Positions 24,874-32,862 of a DNA stretch of 64,000 nucleotides are shown piece by piece. How positions within the stretch are numbered: position 1 is the stretch's first letter; each line of letters begins with the position of its first letter. The stretch is from the IMG/VR virus record IMGVR_UViG_3300044899_000017, positions 1-64,000 of that record; one strand, written 5' to 3'. This DNA comes from a virus. The notes under the pieces are model-generated. The model was not told the origin of the DNA, did not search any database, and worked only from the letters and a program-made list of their open reading frames with translations. The position numbers and the translations under genes were made by a program.

Positions 24874-26021
24874 TGGCTGCCGGAGCTGGCACTCGCGCAC
24901 GTGGCCGTGGCCGCTCCCGGTGGGGGCACTACGGGAAGCACATCGAACTCTTCGAGCTGTTCGAGTCGTGGGCCGACGACCCGGCGGCGCAGACCGCGCT
25001 CGCCGAGGAAGAGGGCTTCGACATCGAGGAGGGCACCGGCGCACCCGAGGGCCGCGCCGACTTCCCGCTCTTCCTTCTCTCCGTCACGCGGCACAAGATG
25101 CGCGAGGGCTTCCGCCGGCGCGCGGCGCAGTGGGACCGGTACGTCGGCGTCGAGCGCGCCGAGGACTTCCGGCAGCACACGGTGTCGCAGCTCAACGGCC
25201 TCTCGGGCATGGGGCCGGTGCCGGAGTTCGACGAGTACCCGATGATCCGCAGCTCCGAGGAGATGGGTCCGCCCTTCTCCGTGGGCAAGCACGGCGGGCT
25301 GTACGGCGTCACGTTCGAGATGATCGTGAACGACGAGACGAACAAGATTCTGAACCGGACGCCGACCGAACTCGGCCGGATGTCCGCGGCGTACGTCTCG
25401 CAGGTCGTGGTCGGCCTGATCGAGACGAATGCAAACTGGATCGACGGCCTTCCCTTCTTCACCGCGACCGCGCGTCAGGGCCTCCCGACGGGGAACGAGT
25501 TCACCGGATCGGCTGCGGAGCCGACGGAGGACAACCTGATCAGCATCGTCGCGTCGTTGCAGAACACGGTGGACTCCGAGGGGATGCCCATCGACATCGA
25601 GCCGGGCGTGATCATCACGAAGGACGAGCGCACCCGCTACATCTTCCGCCGCATCCTGCGGTCGCAGCAGACGGGCACGGTCACGAACGACTCGGCCGGC
25701 GACGTGTTCGACAAGGGCACGTACAACGCGGCGCAGGACACGGGGCTGACTCCCGACGACATCATCGTGGAGCAGTACATGCGCGACCCGAACGACTGGA
25801 TTCTGCTCGCGAACACGGGCCGTCCGGCGTTCATCATCGCGTTCCTGCGCGATATGCGCGAGCCGTTCATCGGGATCGAGGAAGGCTCCGTGCGCTCGTT
25901 CGGCGGCGGCGTCCGCGACCCGTACCGCACGCGGATCGACGAGATTCGCATGAAGATCAGGCACGTCTTCGGCGTGGCACTCGGCGACCCGCGCTCGGCG
26001 CGGCGCGCCCGGAGGGCCTAA
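24873..26021 (+). CDS. Major capsid protein, Mu gpT-like
   Basis: 382 residues. The segments GGLYGVTFEMIVNDETNKIL, RMSAAYVSQVVVGLIETN, FFTATARQG and PGVIITKDERTRYIFRRIL match the layout of the Mu major head subunit family, an HK97-fold shell protein. The N-terminal 80 residues, helical and acidic, may be the part removed by the upstream protease. Basic C-terminus (RSARRARRA). Confidence 0.8.
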   Translation: MAAGAGTRARGRGRSRWGHYGKHIELFELFESWADDPAAQTALAEEEGFDIEEGTGAPEGRADFPLFLLSVTRHKMREGFRRRAAQWDRYVGVERAEDFRQHTVSQLNGLSGMGPVPEFDEYPMIRSSEEMGPPFSVGKHGGLYGVTFEMIVNDETNKILNRTPTELGRMSAAYVSQVVVGLIETNANWIDGLPFFTATARQGLPTGNEFTGSAAEPTEDNLISIVASLQNTVDSEGMPIDIEPGVIITKDERTRYIFRRILRSQQTGTVTNDSAGDVFDKGTYNAAQDTGLTPDDIIVEQYMRDPNDWILLANTGRPAFIIAFLRDMREPFIGIEEGSVRSFGGGVRDPYRTRIDEIRMKIRHVFGVALGDPRSARRARRA

Positions 26022-26024
26022 CGC

Positions 26025-26942
26025 ATGGCGCTCGAAGGTGTGCGGGTCGGCCCGCTCGACCCTGACCGCGGCGAGATGTTCGGGCAGGTCGGCGGGCAGA
26101 TGTCCGCTCGGCAGCTCGTCCGGCATCACATGGCGCTGAACCCGCCGGCGCTCGTCGCCGCGCTTTCAGGCAAGCCGCACCCGGAGCGCTCCGAAGCGCT
26201 CGACCGGGAGGAAGTCTCTGCCGCCGTGATCGAGTACTACGCGGACACGGCCTCGCCGCTGCCCGACGGAGCGGTGATCACCGGGGCGAACGTCCGCGGC
26301 GTGGACGACACGCCGGACCGCCAGTTCGTCACGGTCACGTGGCACGTGCCGACGGACGCCGGCGGCTCGGGTCGCTCGGGCAAGGCGTTCATCCCGTACA
26401 ACTCCGACACGGTGCCGAACTCGAAGTCGCTCGGCGACGAAGCCGTCCGGATCGAGAAGCTGAAGAAGGCCGGCCTGCCGTGGCATCCTTCGCAGCTCGC
26501 GCACGCACTCGCCGGGACCTCCGTCGTGGGCGCGCAGGACCCGGACGAAGCGCTCGTGGAGGAGCGCGACGGGCTGGCAGCCGAGGCCGAGACGCTGCGG
26601 AAGCAGCTCGCCGACTCCGAGGCCGCGCGAGTGGCCGCAGAGACGCAGGCCGAGGAAGCAGCGGCCGCGCTCGCGGCAGCGCAGACGCCGGCGGCGCCGG
26701 CGGACGACTCTTCAGGCGCGGCCGAGGCCGGCGCCACCGACGATGCCAGCTCCGACGCGGAGCCTTCGGAGCCGTGGGACGGCTACGACTCGCAGAACGC
26801 GGACAAGATCAGGAAGCGTCTGCGCGAGAAGAAGGACGTGCCCGAGGCCGAAGCGGTCGTGGCGTACGAGTCGAAGCACGCCAACCGCGGCACTGTCGTC
26901 GCGGCCGCGAACGAAGTCCTCGACCGCACGCCGTCGCAGTAA
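26025..26942 (+). CDS. Capsid-adjacent coiled-coil protein
   Basis: 305 residues. Residues about 178-230 are a Glu/Ala heptad-rich coiled coil, followed by an acidic Ala/Ser linker and a C-terminal helical unit (SQNADKIRKRLREKKDVPEA) resembling small helical adaptor domains. The N-terminal part is mixed alpha/beta. Probably a head or head-tail joining protein by position. Confidence 0.55.
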   Translation: MALEGVRVGPLDPDRGEMFGQVGGQMSARQLVRHHMALNPPALVAALSGKPHPERSEALDREEVSAAVIEYYADTASPLPDGAVITGANVRGVDDTPDRQFVTVTWHVPTDAGGSGRSGKAFIPYNSDTVPNSKSLGDEAVRIEKLKKAGLPWHPSQLAHALAGTSVVGAQDPDEALVEERDGLAAEAETLRKQLADSEAARVAAETQAEEAAAALAAAQTPAAPADDSSGAAEAGATDDASSDAEPSEPWDGYDSQNADKIRKRLREKKDVPEAEAVVAYESKHANRGTVVAAANEVLDRTPSQ

Positions 26943-26953
26943 GGGCCGCGGGC

Positions 26954-26968
26954 TAGGGTGGCGGCGTG
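26954..26968 (+). promoter_or_regulatory. Leaderless-type promoter
   Basis: TAGGGT at 26954-26959 ends 6 nt before GTG 26966. Confidence 0.5.
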
Positions 26969-27553
26969 GACACGCCGACTCCTGATCAGCTCCGCGCCGA
27001 CTCGGACCTGATCGCGGCGAAGTTCCCCGATGGGGGCGACGACGCGAAGCTAGAGGCGCGAGCTGCGACCGCCGCGGCGTTCGTCGCGAGCCTGACCTTC
27101 CGGCTGATCGAGCCGGTGGACACTTCGACCGTCGAGGACGAAGTGTTCGAGGAGGTCCCGGCGGGCCTCGTGCCGGTCGCGATCCACGCCGTCGCGGTGA
27201 TGGTCGAGCGGATGGTCGTCACGGGCGCGCCCGACTTCGCGGAGCAGGCGGCGACGGGCCGCAGGCTGCGGGGCTTCTCGGCGGGGCCGTACTCGGAGCA
27301 ATACTTCGCGCCGGGCGAGTTCGCGCGGCGAGGGGCGCAGCAGGGGCGCCCGCCGATGGACCCGGACGAAGCGCTCGACGCGGCGCTGTGGGCGCTCGCG
27401 ACGGAGGCAGCTCGCGAGTCGTTCTTCGCGTGGGCGACGGGCGTGCAGCCGCCGGCGGGTGCGGTGACGACGTTCGACGGGCGGCGCTCGGGTGGCGGCT
27501 ACTTCGGCCACGGCGTGCGTCGCGGGTTCATCGGTGGGCCTGACGGCTTCTAG
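26966..27553 (+). CDS. Head-tail connector-like protein
   Basis: 195 residues, helical first half (LRADSDLIAAKFPDG, AATAAAFVASLTFRLI) and AVAVMVERMV in the middle, a pattern like HK97 gp6 / phage adaptor proteins that dock on the portal. Loose Gly-rich C-terminus. The order after capsid supports this; sequence evidence alone is weak. Confidence 0.5.
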   Translation: MDTPTPDQLRADSDLIAAKFPDGGDDAKLEARAATAAAFVASLTFRLIEPVDTSTVEDEVFEEVPAGLVPVAIHAVAVMVERMVVTGAPDFAEQAATGRRLRGFSAGPYSEQYFAPGEFARRGAQQGRPPMDPDEALDAALWALATEAARESFFAWATGVQPPAGAVTTFDGRRSGGGYFGHGVRRGFIGGPDGF

Positions 27554-27565
27554 GCTCGGCGCATG
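27551..27565 (+). promoter_or_regulatory. Leaderless-type promoter
   Basis: TAGGCT at 27551-27556, overlapping the previous TAG stop, ends 6 nt before ATG 27563. Confidence 0.5.
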
Positions 27566-27988
27566 GGACAGCTTCGGCATATCCTCGTCCACACGGCGAC
27601 GCCGGTCCGCTTCGAGGAGGCCGACGCCGGCGCGGCGACGTGGGTAGAGGGCGAGCGCGGCGAGACGGGGCCGGAGCCGGTGCTGCGAGACGCGTTCCCG
27701 GCCGTCCTCTTCCTGCCCGGCGGGTCCGAGGAGTCCGACCACCCGCGGACGAAGAAGATCACGAGGCCGACGCTGCTGTACGAGCCGGTGAACGCCGACA
27801 CGGGGCAGCCGGTGCCCGAGCTGACGGCCGAGGACGAGCTGATGGTCGAGGCGCCCGAGCTGGCGCAGTGGACGGGCGAGGTCGAGGCGCGGTGGCAGGT
27901 CGAGGGCACGCCGCAGCCGTTCGGGCCTCCGGGGCGCGTGATCGGCGTGCAGGCGACGCTGAAGCAGGTCCGCGAAGGGAAGAAGTGA
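27563..27988 (+). CDS. Head-completion-region protein
   Basis: 141 residues, beta-rich (LRHILVHTATPVRFEEADAG, GRVIGVQATLKQVREG). Compact, with an acidic face. Position suggests a stopper or completion protein, but no family is recognised. No ribosome site; a TANNNT box sits 6 nt before the ATG. Confidence 0.5.
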   Translation: MGQLRHILVHTATPVRFEEADAGAATWVEGERGETGPEPVLRDAFPAVLFLPGGSEESDHPRTKKITRPTLLYEPVNADTGQPVPELTAEDELMVEAPELAQWTGEVEARWQVEGTPQPFGPPGRVIGVQATLKQVREGKK

Positions 27989-28107
27989 TGCCCGAGCCGT
28001 TCGAGACGGAATCGCTCGAAGACGGCGGCTCGACCGCGGCCGTGGCGCTGCTGCTGCTCGCGCTCGTGCTGATCGGCGTCGCGGTGGTCGTGGCGGTGCT
28101 GGGCTGA
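27988..28107 (+). CDS. 39-residue membrane protein
   Basis: MPEPFETESLEDGG then one membrane segment (AVALLLLALVLIGVAVVVAV). Overlaps both neighbours by one base. Acidic outside, no basic end. Unusual within a head-tail joining cluster; role unknown. Confidence 0.55.
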   Translation: MPEPFETESLEDGGSTAAVALLLLALVLIGVAVVVAVLG

Positions 28108-28649
28108 TGGGCTACCACGGCGGCGAGCTGACGGACCTCGTGGCGCCGCTCGAACGCGGCGTCGAGCGGTTCGCGAAGAACGCCGTGCCCGACGTGGGCC
28201 GCGAGCTGCGCCGACGCGTCCGCCGGCATACCCCCGTGTCGAAGACGACGCCGGCGCAAGTGCTGTCGTTCGGCCTGCGCGGCGCGGAGCTGATGCGTAA
28301 GGGCCGACCTCATGGGGCGCTGCGGGACTCGTGGCAGGTCGGCGAGACGACGGTCCTGTACGCGGGCAGCGTCTTCCGCGTGCCGGTCTTCACGCTCGAT
28401 CCGGTGGCGCCAAACGTCGAGTGGGACACGCAGCCGCACCTGATCGTGCCGCGCAAGCCGGGTGGGCTGCTGACGGTTCCGACGCCGGACGGCCTCGTCT
28501 TCGCGCGGCTCGTGAATCATCCGGGCACGAGGGGCGCGCATATGATGGCGACCGCGCTTCAGGAACTCGCGGCCGAGTGGCAGCGGATCGTCGCGCGGCA
28601 GTGGCGGAACGAGGCGCGCGGCCGGCGCTTCTGGCGGGTGGGCGAGTGA
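28107..28649 (+). CDS. HK97 gp10-like tail completion protein
   Basis: 180 residues. The N-terminal helix (LVAPLERGVERFAKNAVPDV) leading to RRHTPVSKTT, then GALRDSWQVG and a late NHPGTRGAHMM, is the pattern of gp10/HK97-type neck proteins (T-P-V-x-x-G-x-L-R-x-S, then HPGT). They join the head to the tail. Confidence 0.7.
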   Translation: MGYHGGELTDLVAPLERGVERFAKNAVPDVGRELRRRVRRHTPVSKTTPAQVLSFGLRGAELMRKGRPHGALRDSWQVGETTVLYAGSVFRVPVFTLDPVAPNVEWDTQPHLIVPRKPGGLLTVPTPDGLVFARLVNHPGTRGAHMMATALQELAAEWQRIVARQWRNEARGRRFWRVGE

Positions 28650-29245
28650 ACTACGCGCTCGACGACCGGCATCGGAGCCTGCGCCGCTTCGTGATGAACG
28701 CGCTCGGCTCGCCGCCGTGGACGGTCCGCACGGAGCGGCAGCCGGTCGCCGACGAGGAGCGGCCGGTGGCCGTCGTCGAGGTCAGTACGGCGGTCGTGAC
28801 GCTGCGGGCGCGCACGTCGATCCCGCAGGGCAACGTCGAGCGGCAGCAGACGTTCACGATCACGCTGTACCCGGTGATGGAGGAGACGGCAGCGGAGTCG
28901 CGGCTCGCGGCCGAGGCGGCGTCGCAGCAGCTCGATCAGGCGCTCGTGGTCGGCCTCTCGAACGACGACGAGACGGTGCTGTCGTATCCGGAGATGCTGC
29001 CCGTGTACGACTTCGCCGGCGTGGCGGTGAAGGGCGCGGACCGCGCCGGCCCGATGGACCCGTACGGGTGGATGCGCGCTGACGACTACCCCGTGCGGAC
29101 GATTCAGGACCCGGACGACCCGCTGCGGTGGACGGTGGCGTGCGACCTGCGGGCCTCGTGGGAGCAGGCGGGGCGCGAGCGTCCTCCTGCGCCGACCGTC
29201 GGCTCGATGCCGGCGCACGACTGGACGGCGCCCGGCGGACCGTAG
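28646..29245 (+). CDS. Tail terminator-like protein
   Basis: 199 residues from the GTG in GTGA. Strands in the middle (VEVSTAVVTLRARTS, QQTFTITLYPV) and position just before the sheath fit a tail terminator or tail-joining protein. Not recognised by motif. Confidence 0.5.
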   Translation: MNYALDDRHRSLRRFVMNALGSPPWTVRTERQPVADEERPVAVVEVSTAVVTLRARTSIPQGNVERQQTFTITLYPVMEETAAESRLAAEAASQQLDQALVVGLSNDDETVLSYPEMLPVYDFAGVAVKGADRAGPMDPYGWMRADDYPVRTIQDPDDPLRWTVACDLRASWEQAGRERPPAPTVGSMPAHDWTAPGGP

Positions 29246-29266
29246 GTATCGCGTGCATTTCGGTCG

Positions 29267-29284
29267 TACGATGCGCCGCAGATG
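29267..29284 (+). promoter_or_regulatory. Possible short-leader promoter of the tail operon
   Basis: TACGAT at 29267-29272 lies 9 nt before ATG 29282, slightly longer than at the other sites, so the transcript may carry 2-3 leader bases. GGTCG precedes the box. Confidence 0.45.
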
Positions 29285-29551
29285 GCCGAGACGACTGCAA
29301 CCGCGAAGCCGGATCGAGCTGCCGAGAAGGCAGCCGCACGCGGCACGCAGTCGAATCCCGCCGCGGAACCCGACGAGGTTCGCTACTCCCGCGAGGAGCT
29401 GATCGAGCAGGCGGGGAACCTGCTCGGCGTCTCGTCTCACGCCGTGGTCGGCGGGCTGTACGGCGAGTCGGCGCAGACGTTCACGCTCGACCGCGCGACG
29501 AAGCTCGTGAACGCTTTCCTGAAGCGCCCGGCTGAAGGGGAAGAGTCCTGA
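29282..29551 (+). CDS. Small protein before sheath
   Basis: 89 residues. Low-complexity Ala/Glu N-terminus, then a helical unit (REELIEQAGNLLGVSSHAVV) with GLYGE. Short genes directly before the sheath occur in PBSX-type clusters. Function unknown. Confidence 0.55.
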   Translation: MAETTATAKPDRAAEKAAARGTQSNPAAEPDEVRYSREELIEQAGNLLGVSSHAVVGGLYGESAQTFTLDRATKLVNAFLKRPAEGEES

Positions 29552-31014
29552 TGGCGATGGTGCTGAAGCCGATCATCCCGCAGACGAAGATTCGTTTCGT
29601 CGGCGAGACGAGCGTGCAGGTCGCGCCGAGCCTCGGGCAGATCGTCGGGCTGCTGCTGAAGCACAATTGGGGGCCGCTCGCAACGGAGCTGGCGAAGCCC
29701 GAGATTCTTCCCGACTTCGCCGCGTGGACCCGCCGGTATGGCGACTCCGACACGGAGGGCCGCACGGCAGTCGCCGGCGCGTTCGCCGGGCACGGCGTCG
29801 CGGCAGGCTCGGGCGCCGGCGGCGTGATCCCGATCCGTCTCGGCACGAACGCAGCGCGCGCCACGAAGACTCTTGCGAACACGGCGGCAGTGAACGCCGT
29901 TCGCATCGACGCGAAGTGGACCGGCACCCGCGGGAACGATTACGACTACGTGATCGACGCGAACCCGGCCGACGCGTCGCAGGACCGCTTCCGGCTCCGC
30001 TACAAGGGCGCCGTGGTCGAGACGGTCGCGTATCCGCGCGCCGACCTCGCCGCGCTCGTGGCGTCGATCAATGCGCGCGACGCGGGGAACATCACGGCGA
30101 CGCTGCTCGTGGACGGCACGGGCCTCGCGCTGACCGCCGGCACGTCGCTCCTCGGCGGACTCGACGGTGACGCGCTGACCGGCGCCGACTACCTCGCCGG
30201 CCTCGACGTGTTGGAGTTCCAGCCGTTCACGATCCTCGCCGCGGCGAACCTGACGGACGGCGCCATTCAGGCGTCGATCCTCGCGTGGGTCCGCCAGCAG
30301 GAGGACGCGAACCGCCCGGTCGAGTTCGCAGTCGGGGGCCTCGCCGGCGAAACGCTCGCGACGGCCATCGCGCGTTCGACCGCGCTCGCCGATCCGCACG
30401 TGGTGAACCTCGGCGTGGGCACGTACCGCGACGACCTGCTCGCGAAAGACCTCTCGACGGCGCAGCTCGCGCCGCGCATCGCCGGCATCCTCGCGAACCG
30501 CGGCGAGGAGCGCGCACTGACCGGTGCCGAGATTGGCGGGCTGCACGCAATCGGCCTGACCGGCGCTTCGTCCGCTGACGCCGAGTCGGCGATTCAGCGG
30601 GGCGTGACGGTGCTGATCCGCACGGACTCCGACGTGGCCGATCTTCGTGTCGCGATGGGCCTGACGACCTTCACTTCCGAGGCCGACCCGGCGCGGCCGC
30701 GGCGCATCTTCTCCGAGCCGCGCTTCATCCGGATCATGGACCTCTTCATCCGCCGCATGAAGCAGTGGGGCGACCGGACCGTGATCGGGAACGTGCCCGT
30801 GAACGAGGACACTCGCGACGCCGTGCGCGCCGAGGGTTCCCGCCTGATCGACGACCTGCTCCGGCGCGGCCTGATTCTCACGAAGGCCGACGGCGCCGAG
30901 GAAGACCCCTTCATCCGCACGCCGGTCACGACCGACGACACGCTCCCGTTCGAGTTCGGGTGGCAGTTCGCGTACACGGCGAACTTCCTGCTCGGCGAGG
31001 GGAGGGTTCGCTAA
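29551..31014 (+). CDS. Contractile tail sheath protein
   Basis: 487 residues. Bears the sheath pattern: an N-terminal extended arm, ARATKTLANTAAVNAVRIDA with GTRGNDYDYVI, then a GGLDGDALTGADYLAGLDVL loop before a Rossmann-like alpha/beta part, and a C-terminal RIMDLFIRRMKQWGDRTVIG helix with FEFGWQFAYTANF. The sheath contracts to push the tube through the envelope. The gene shows the phage is a myovirus type. Order matches xkdK of PBSX. Confidence 0.9.
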   Translation: MAMVLKPIIPQTKIRFVGETSVQVAPSLGQIVGLLLKHNWGPLATELAKPEILPDFAAWTRRYGDSDTEGRTAVAGAFAGHGVAAGSGAGGVIPIRLGTNAARATKTLANTAAVNAVRIDAKWTGTRGNDYDYVIDANPADASQDRFRLRYKGAVVETVAYPRADLAALVASINARDAGNITATLLVDGTGLALTAGTSLLGGLDGDALTGADYLAGLDVLEFQPFTILAAANLTDGAIQASILAWVRQQEDANRPVEFAVGGLAGETLATAIARSTALADPHVVNLGVGTYRDDLLAKDLSTAQLAPRIAGILANRGEERALTGAEIGGLHAIGLTGASSADAESAIQRGVTVLIRTDSDVADLRVAMGLTTFTSEADPARPRRIFSEPRFIRIMDLFIRRMKQWGDRTVIGNVPVNEDTRDAVRAEGSRLIDDLLRRGLILTKADGAEEDPFIRTPVTTDDTLPFEFGWQFAYTANFLLGEGRVR

Positions 31015-31520
31015 TGGCGACCGTCGGCCCGACCGCAAACCTGCCGGGACGCGCACGCCGCTCGGGCCGCGCGGGCACCGTGTGGGAGAACGCGCGCCAT
31101 CTCGGCGAAGTGATCGCTGTCGAGTGGAACGTGAACGTGCAGCAGATCGCAGTCGTGATCGCCGGCGCGTGGAGGAACGAGCAGAAGCCCGGCGTCGAGG
31201 AGCGAGCTGGCACGTTCCGCGTGCAGGACGTTCACGACAAGTGGGCGCTCCGCGTGTGGCGCTTCGTGCGCGCCCGCCGCGACGGCGACCGCTCGGCCGC
31301 TTCGTTCCCGGAGTTCTCCGTCGTCACGAAGATCGACGACATCGGGGCGCCCGATCAGACGCGTTGGCAGCTCGACGGCTGCACGCTCTTCGAGTACTCC
31401 GGCGGGCACTCGCAGGAGGACGACCTCCTCATCCGCGAGATTCCCTTCAGCTTCCGCGACGACAAGCCGCTGCACGCGTTCGAGTACACGGACGACGGCA
31501 TCGCGGTCACGGAGGCGTGA
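31014..31520 (+). CDS. Tail tube protein
   Basis: 168 residues directly after the sheath, as xkdM. Beta-rich with one helix, e.g. VIAVEWNVNVQQIAVVIAG, TRWQLDGCTLFEYSGGHSQED and IPFSFRDDKPL, typical of a tube subunit that forms the rigid inner conduit. Confidence 0.8.
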   Translation: MATVGPTANLPGRARRSGRAGTVWENARHLGEVIAVEWNVNVQQIAVVIAGAWRNEQKPGVEERAGTFRVQDVHDKWALRVWRFVRARRDGDRSAASFPEFSVVTKIDDIGAPDQTRWQLDGCTLFEYSGGHSQEDDLLIREIPFSFRDDKPLHAFEYTDDGIAVTEA

Positions 31521-31639
31521 TGCCTTCGCTCGGGTACAGCTCGCCGCAGCCGCAGGACACGCGCTCGCGCGCAGGCCGGCCTCGCCGCGACCGGCGTGCG
31601 AACCGCGCGGCTCGCGCAGCGCGCCGGCGCAACCGCTGA
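31520..31639 (+). CDS. 39-residue basic protein
   Basis: Starts in TGATG overlap with the tube gene. Second half is almost all Arg and Ala. May be real by overlap, or may be only a spacer; function unknown. Confidence 0.4.
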   Translation: MPSLGYSSPQPQDTRSRAGRPRRDRRANRAARAARRRNR

Positions 31640-31648
31640 GGCGGCATC

Positions 31649-32050
31649 GTGGTCGCCGACTACGAGGCCGCGTGGGTCGCGCTTCAGCGACTCGTGGCGT
31701 CAAAGACTCAGCACGGCCGCGAGCCGCTGCTGACCGCGATGGCCGACCTTCTGGCCGAGCATCGCGTTCCCGCCGGGGAGCTGTCGCGGCTTCTCCGGCT
31801 GCATGGCGTCGAGGTCGAGCGTGCGCGCTCGATGTCGGCCGAACTCGACCGGGACGAGCTGTCCCCTTCCGCCGTGGACGACGTTCACGACGGGACCGCA
31901 GCTCCCCGGCCTTCATTGATCGGAGGCGATCACGATGGGCGGAATGACAGCAGCAGACGAGAAGGCGAAGGACGGCGCGGTGGGGCAGGACGACCGCGAT
32001 CCGGGGCCGGCAGCGCAGGTGGCCGCAGCGGAGCCGCGGTCGGCGCCTGA
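31649..32050 (+). CDS. Hypothetical protein before chaperone
   Basis: 133 residues from a GTG. The first 90 are a plausible helical protein (AAWVALQRLVASKTQHGREP, LSRLLRLHGVEVERARS). The last 39 overlap the chaperone gene in another frame and are Arg/Gly-rich, as expected of an out-of-frame read. The true product may still include them since no earlier stop exists. Confidence 0.45.
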   Translation: MVADYEAAWVALQRLVASKTQHGREPLLTAMADLLAEHRVPAGELSRLLRLHGVEVERARSMSAELDRDELSPSAVDDVHDGTAAPRPSLIGGDHDGRNDSSRREGEGRRGGAGRPRSGAGSAGGRSGAAVGA

Positions 32051-32621
32051 CGCCGGCGAGGAGCGCGGCGACCTCGCGGTGGAGGCGTACGCGCGCGACC
32101 ACGAGGGCCTGTCGGACGAGGACGAGCGGGACGCGCTCGACTTCCTGCTCGCGCCGAAGCCGCCGCGCATCTACGGCGTGAAGGTGAAGTACGACACGGA
32201 GGCCGGCATCCGCCCGCTGACGTTCGTCGTGCGGGCCTCGGACGGTCGCAAGATCGACGGCATCGAGCAGGCGAACGTCTCCGAGGCGACGGGCAAGATC
32301 GACCGCATCACGGCCGACTGTCAGATCGTCGCGCTGGCGTGCGTGGCGCTCGAATCGGCGAGCGGCCGGGCGGTCGAGCTGACCTCCGCGGAGTTCCTGA
32401 CGGTGCGCGTCCCGAAGCGGGACGACTCCTCGGGCGAGCCGACGGGGGAGATGGTCGAGACGCGGCTCGCGTCGCCGGCGGACGCGCTCGAAGCACGCTT
32501 CAAGACGCAACTCGGCATCGTGTCGGGCGTCGCTCGCGAGGTCCGACGCATCTCGGGTTACGACCCGGAGCGGGTGGGCGTGGCGCAGCGCCGGCTCGTG
32601 GACGCGGCGGGAAACTCCTAA
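31935..32621 (+). CDS. Tail assembly chaperone, short form
   Basis: 228 residues. Acidic, disordered N-terminus, then a strand part (IYGVKVKYDTEAGIRPLTFV, GRKIDGIEQANVS) like xkdN/gpG-type chaperones. These bind the tape measure and keep it ready for tube assembly. The ATG has GGAGG upstream. Near the 3' end the slippery GGGAAAC yields a longer form. Confidence 0.75.
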   Translation: MGGMTAADEKAKDGAVGQDDRDPGPAAQVAAAEPRSAPDAGEERGDLAVEAYARDHEGLSDEDERDALDFLLAPKPPRIYGVKVKYDTEAGIRPLTFVVRASDGRKIDGIEQANVSEATGKIDRITADCQIVALACVALESASGRAVELTSAEFLTVRVPKRDDSSGEPTGEMVETRLASPADALEARFKTQLGIVSGVAREVRRISGYDPERVGVAQRRLVDAAGNS

Positions 32622-32860
32622 AGGCCGATGGTGCCGCATGGGAGCTGTACGTTCAGTGGCGCTTCCGCGGGGAGGACCCTGCGGAGACGTGGCGTCGCTG
32701 GCGTCGGCGCCCGGCACTGTCGGACCCGGAGTGGGGAGCGGCGCGCCGCGAGGCGTTCCTGACGGCCTGCGCGATCTACGCGGGTCTTCAGGAGCGCATC
32801 GTGGCGGACATCGCCGAGGCGTTCTCGAAGCAGGCCGAGAAGAAGAAGGGCGGTAAGTAG
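31935..32860 (+). CDS. Tail assembly chaperone, -1 frameshift long form
   Basis: If ribosomes slip -1 on G-GGA-AAC (32609-32615), translation moves from frame 31935 into the frame that ends at 32860, giving about 308 residues (227 plus 81). The added part reads LLKADGAAWELYVQWRFRGE and ends QAEKKKGGK, with no start codon of its own near 32621. This mirrors lambda gpG/gpGT and is standard before a tape measure gene. Confidence 0.75.
32609..32615 (+). other. Slippery site GGGAAAC
   Basis: The X-XXY-YYZ heptamer is read G-GGA-AAC in the zero frame, six bases before the short-form stop (TAA 32619-32621). A slip -1 leads into the downstream open frame. Confidence 0.8.
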
Positions 32861-32862
32861 CC

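Noticed and set aside
31935-32050. Treating the last 39 codons of the 31649 gene as a separate real domain
   Set aside because: They overlap the chaperone gene in a different frame and look out-of-frame (Arg/Gly-rich).
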